Source: Castanea sativa
Lineage: Eukaryota > Streptophyta > Magnoliopsida > Fagales > Fagaceae
Assembly: GCF_040712315.1 (NCBI RefSeq)
Contig: NC_134021.1
Span: forward strand, 23,524,501 to 23,588,500
Direction of reading: 5' to 3'
Length of the DNA stretch: 64,000 nucleotides
Made by a program: the position numbers and the translations under genes. The stretch's first letter is position 1, and the number at the start of each line of letters is the position of its first letter. Shown in pieces: positions 60,175-64,000 of the stretch. The notes beneath the pieces were generated by a model that had not been told where the DNA came from, ran no database searches, and saw only the letters and a program-made list of their open reading frames with translations.

Positions 60175-60650
60175 TTATTGGGCTAATATGTTTACTATAT
60201 TTAACATAATATCAGAGCCAAACTTCATTTTTGACATCAAACAACTATCTCTAACACAGCAAACAAGTTTCCGATGTGCATAACAGAGATTCATAGTGCC
60301 CCTGCTTGTCTTCAGATTTGAACTCCACGACATCACATAGCCCCCACGGGTCACCGTCGCTATCTTGCTGTTGTGTCTCAAATCACAACCCAAGCAATTT
60401 GTGTCTTTCCTTTAAGATTTGTGCAAAATGAGCCTTCTAATGAATAAACCAACAACACAGGCCTACAAGCAAAACCAAGAAATTCGTTGACCTATTGCCT
60501 AGGCACGCGCTGCCAAAGGTACCGCAAACAATCCCACACACCGCTTCAGATTCCTCTAGCTCAAATTCTCTTACAGTCATACAATATGATATAATACATC
60601 GCATTGCTAATATGTTTAATATATTTAACATGACATTAGAGCTTGAGCTT
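60175..60650. mobile_element. LTR-retrotransposon junction remnants
   Basis: GCTAATATGTTTACTATATT with TAACATAATATCAGAGCC (60182-60221) and its near copy ending ACATGACATTAGAGCTTGAG (about 60607-60645) resemble LTR-PBS junctions. The tRNA-Met primer site in copia elements reads TGGTATCAGAGC. They are 425 bp apart in the same orientation, and no internal coding region remains. Confidence 0.4.
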
Positions 60651-61527
60651 TTGTATATAAAATAAAGATAAATAAATAAATTTTAAACATTAATACTCGA
60701 TTTGGTTGCACTCATTTGACCTAGCTATTTTTCCTTATGAGCTTCTTTATTTATTTTATTTTATTTTTATCTGGACAAAAAGTGATGCACGTGGATGGTT
60801 TGATGTCGTGTTAACAAAAGCCGGGGTAACTAGTGTGGAGTGCATCTGACTGACCATTTCCAACTAAAGAATAGATTAGCTTTCCGGGTTACTGGCAAAA
60901 GACTGTTAACCTAGTAACTTCGCTAACTTGCCACCATTATTATTATGCTACCTTTAGGCTTTACTTAATGGATTTAGTAATAAAGTAGTGATTTGCAAAA
61001 GACCTCGTAAAGTTCAACTTTTTTTTCTTTAATAGGAAGGAGCAAAAAGTAAAAATAAAAATAAAGTAAAAGAAAACGAAGATCGATATCTCGAATTAAC
61101 GTGACCACTGACCACCTCATGCCCCCCACACCAAGCTTCCGAAAGTTGTAAAAGGAGGCCTACTACCTCATGATATTTGGATTCCTTTTATATCTTACCC
61201 TTTTTTTTTATTAAAATTTTAAAATTGGTTTAATTGTCATTGTTCTTTTAAAGTTTGGTACTGAGATTTTTTTTTGAGAATGAGGTAATGAGATTTAGTA
61301 CAAAGCAAACACTATTTAATGTATATATGTTACCATCCAAGTACACTAATTTTGAATTAATTTCACATTCTCTTGTCTAAACTAAATAAACAATGTTACA
61401 AACACACAAGATTTCACAACATTTTTCATATATTTAATAATTTTTTATTAATTTTAATTTGGATCTATTATTTGTCATTAATATTAATAAAATTCTTCTA
61501 GAGTGAAGGGACAAGAGCTAGAGTTTA

Positions 61528-61668
61528 AGGGCCCATTTGGTATGAGATTTTTAATAATTTTGTTTGTATATTTAGAAATACGTATGAGTAAAAAAGTGTG
61601 TAAAATTACATGTAATATTGTTTAAATACTGAAAATTATTGTTTAAACAAAAGTAACAAAGAGGTCTT
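61528..61668. mobile_element. Stand-alone copy of the inner MITE
   Basis: Starts GGGCCCATTTGGTATGAG, contains AAATACGTATGAGTAAAAAA and ATTGTTTAAATACTGAAAA, and ends near AAAGAGGTC. It shares these words with the segments nested in the 47.6-48.8 kb triplication. Boundaries approximate. Confidence 0.5.
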
Positions 61669-62055
61669 AAGTTTCTAGAAGAAAGTTTCACGCGAAACTA
61701 TATACTAAGATTAAATTAAAATAAAAATTTTATTTTGTATAAATAAAAAAATTTGCCGCGTCATCTTTTTTACCAAATATTTTTTGTCTACAATATATCT
61801 CAAACAAAGTTAGCTCATTTACGCAAACTGGTCTGCAGAATTGGCCAACTGAATCAACTAATAACTAATTCTTTTTTCAACTCATCTTTCATTGTGATGG
61901 AGAAGCAAGAAAATATTCGTAGGGTCAAAATGCGTTGCACGCGCCCAAGCTGCATGTGCACAAATGGACGACATTTCAACAGACATTTATTTTTCTCTTC
62001 TTTTCTCGCCCGGTACAAACTCCAGACTCTCTCCTGTCTTCCACTCACTTTCCAG

Positions 62056-62089
62056 CTCTCTCTCTCTCTCTCTCTCTTTCTCTGCAATT

Positions 62090-62130
<41 letters not shown>
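62056..62130 (+). repeat. (CT)n tracts in the leader of the DUF620 gene
   Basis: Two CT runs (about 62056-62078 and 62093-62129) end 28 bp before the start codon. CT-rich leaders are common in plant genes and may aid transcription or translation, but length variation is likely. Confidence 0.85.
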
Positions 62131-62133
<3 letters not shown>

Positions 62134-62157
62134 AAATAGCTAAAATCTTTGAGAGAT

Positions 62158-63108
62158 ATGGGTCGGCTTGCACCGCTATCAGAGGAACCCATCAACGCAG
62201 AAGACGATAACACAAGCAGCTCAAAGAAAGGCAGAGGTCAGACATGGCGGAATTGGATCAAGACCCACTTCTCCCTTGTCTTCAACAAGAAATCTGACCT
62301 CAAGATCCTCTTAAGCGTTCTGGGCTGTCCTCTCTTTCCTGTTCCACTCCATCCCAAACAGCCCCTCAACGAGGTAAACACTTTTTCACACTCATTTTCC
62401 TTGTTCTTACTCACTTCTCAACGAGGTAAAGCACTAGATATGATGGTGTTAATGCCATTTGCTACTTTTGGTGCATATTCTTTTACATTCTAAGCAGAGA
62501 ATGTATTTTTTTTTGTTAAGTAACTACTAAGTATCCTATGTTGCTGAGCATGTTACTTTTCCACTAATATTCCACTAGTGAGTTGGGACTCCCACTAAAA
62601 TTGGAATCCTTAAAAGGTCTAACCCCAACTGTCTGTGGCAGTGTGGCTCTAATATTCTTTATCAATTCACATGCACCATCCAAGTTGCGTTGCACACTTT
62701 TTACAAAAGCAAAAGAAAAAACCCAAAACTTAATATTCATTGAGATGGGCTTCTGTTCTATAACAGGTATCCTCCTCAGCTCAATATATCATACAGCACT
62801 TCGCGGCGGCGACGGGCTGCCGGAAGCTAGAGGGGACAGTGAAGAACATTTTTGCGACCGGAAAAGTGACAATGGCCATGGTGGATGATCTAGGCTCTGC
62901 TGGCTCAGCTGCCGGAGCAACCGGAGTTTCACAAAAAGGGTGCTTTGTAATGTGGCAGATGGTCCCTAATAACTGGTTAATTGAGCTAGTTGTGGGTTCT
63001 CACAAGGTTGTAGCGGGTAGTGATGGTAGTGTGGCTTGGCGCCATACACCATGGCTTGATGCTCATGCTGCCAAAGGTGGTGTTCGTCCTCTCCGACGGG
63101 CTTTTCAG
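62158..63108 (+). CDS. DUF620 family protein, first two exons (3' part beyond window)
   Basis: Exon 1 is 62158-62373 (72 codons) and exon 2 is 62767-63108 (114 codons), both phase 0. The N-terminus MGRLAPLSEEP, then WIKTHFSLVF and KSDLKILLSVLGCPLFPV, matches the plant DUF620 group exemplified by Arabidopsis At3g19540 (from memory). Exon 2 carries SSAQYIIQHFAAATGC, QKGCFVMWQM and WRHTPWLDAHAAKGGVRPLRR. The next exon should open with GLDP-like sequence and lies past 64000 or in the unread part. The function is unknown for the family. ATG at 62158 is chosen because it starts the conserved MGRLAPL, while the in-frame TTG at 62149 is not conserved. Confidence 0.92.
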
Positions 63109-64000
63109 GTGAGAATCTAGTAAGGAATTTACTATTATTAGTTATGCTTATAATAGTTATGGCTTAGATAATACTCGCATTTTTTTTTTGACTACAAATA
63201 GAAGAAGAGCAAGGTTGTTTTTACAAGAAATGTAAAGCTGGAAAATTTTGTCCTAAGGAACCTATGACCGAAATTGGGTGTTGCTTGTATTTTAACTTTC
63301 GTATGTCCTTCCTCGTATATGGTCCCAAGTTTTCCCCCTATAGTCTTCCACTTTAAGTAATTGCCATTGGTGGCCACCTATTTCATGACGTTTTAATAAC
63401 CATAGCATGATACCAAAAATCATTTTCATTTTAAGTCAGCCGGTGTTCCGAAAGTCAGTTTATTTTACTATTTAATTTATTTTTGTTATTATTAATAGAT
63501 TTCATTATAGTTTTTGATACTATTCATGAGATCTATTATATTATTTTAGCTAATTTTTACATATATTTATAATATTTTCAGTAAAAGGTTTTTAATTTCA
63601 GTAAAATAAACGATCTCCAAACATGCTTTTAATATTGAGGAAATGTCTTGCTTCCAAAATTTAAAAATTAAATAAAAAATTTGAGGAAATGTCTTGAATT
63701 ATGGGGTAAAATTTCTTCTTGTTGAATCATGAATCTAAGATAAAGTTTGTTATAAATTTAATTTGAATCAGAATTAGGATTATAGACACAGAAGGTGCAA
63801 TATCTAGAATATTACACACGGTGCAATTACCCCATTTACAAATGTTATTTTACTACTTTTAGCTTTTAGCTTTCGCTTTTTCACTTTTTATCTTTTATTA
63901 TTACTCAATAGTTGAAATTAAAAGTTAAAAAAAAAAAAATAATCTCAACCGTTGGGAGCTACTGTATCAGGCGCACCTGATCTGCTGATTAATAAAAATA
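63109..64000 (+). other. Intron 2 of the DUF620 gene
   Basis: Begins with a good GTGAGAAT donor. It is AT-rich and contains a stretch (63470-63600) related to the foldback MITE at 56743. No further DUF620 exon is visible before the window ends. Confidence 0.7.

Noticed and set aside
62149..62157. Upstream TTG start for the DUF620 protein
   Set aside because: The conserved N-terminus begins at the ATG at 62158, and TTG starts are not expected in a plant nuclear gene.

Overview
This is plant nuclear DNA, most likely from a woody eudicot. The genes have many spliced exons. Their best matches are plant families: RRP5, an SC35-like SR splicing factor, a KISS-ME-DEADLY-type F-box/kelch protein and a DUF620 protein. 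Introns and spacers are AT-rich and packed with LINEs, SINEs, MITEs and LTR fragments. I lean to Fagales from the look of the repeats, but that is a weak inference.

Layout. (1) 103-31254, minus strand: thirty exons of RRP5, the S1-repeat ribosome-biogenesis factor. Every splice phase closes, giving 1381 codons. The gene enters at its start codon on the right and runs off the left edge before its C-terminal HAT repeats. Its introns hold at least six 5'-truncated LINE copies, all in the gene's own orientation, plus Stowaway-like, Tourist-like and Mutator-like MITEs, SINE fragments and an LTR fragment. (2) 31.4-38.8 kb: remains of LTR elements, with a copia-type gag fragment, a 'putative plant transposon protein' domain, a polypurine tract with a 3' LTR, and a separate LTR-like block. 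(3) 39.7-40.8 kb: a 1,032-bp TIR element. (4) 41.0-45.0 kb, plus strand: a complete SCL33-like SR protein gene in five coding exons with a 5'UTR intron. (5) 45.65-46.68 kb, minus strand: a single-exon F-box/kelch gene, tail to tail with the SR gene. (6) 46.8-62.0 kb: gene-poor sequence holding a triplicated MITE-in-MITE unit, a SINE with clear target-site duplications, a 1.9-kb solo LTR and long microsatellites. (7) 62158 to the right edge, plus strand: the first two exons of a DUF620 gene.

The four genes are independent, and nothing suggests a cluster acting together. RRP5 (rRNA processing) and the SR protein (splicing) are housekeeping RNA-metabolism genes. The F-box/kelch protein belongs to a family that targets regulators for degradation. 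The most informative material is the transposon record: exact target-site duplications, a visible empty-to-filled-to-triplicated insertion history, and two GC-AG introns in RRP5.
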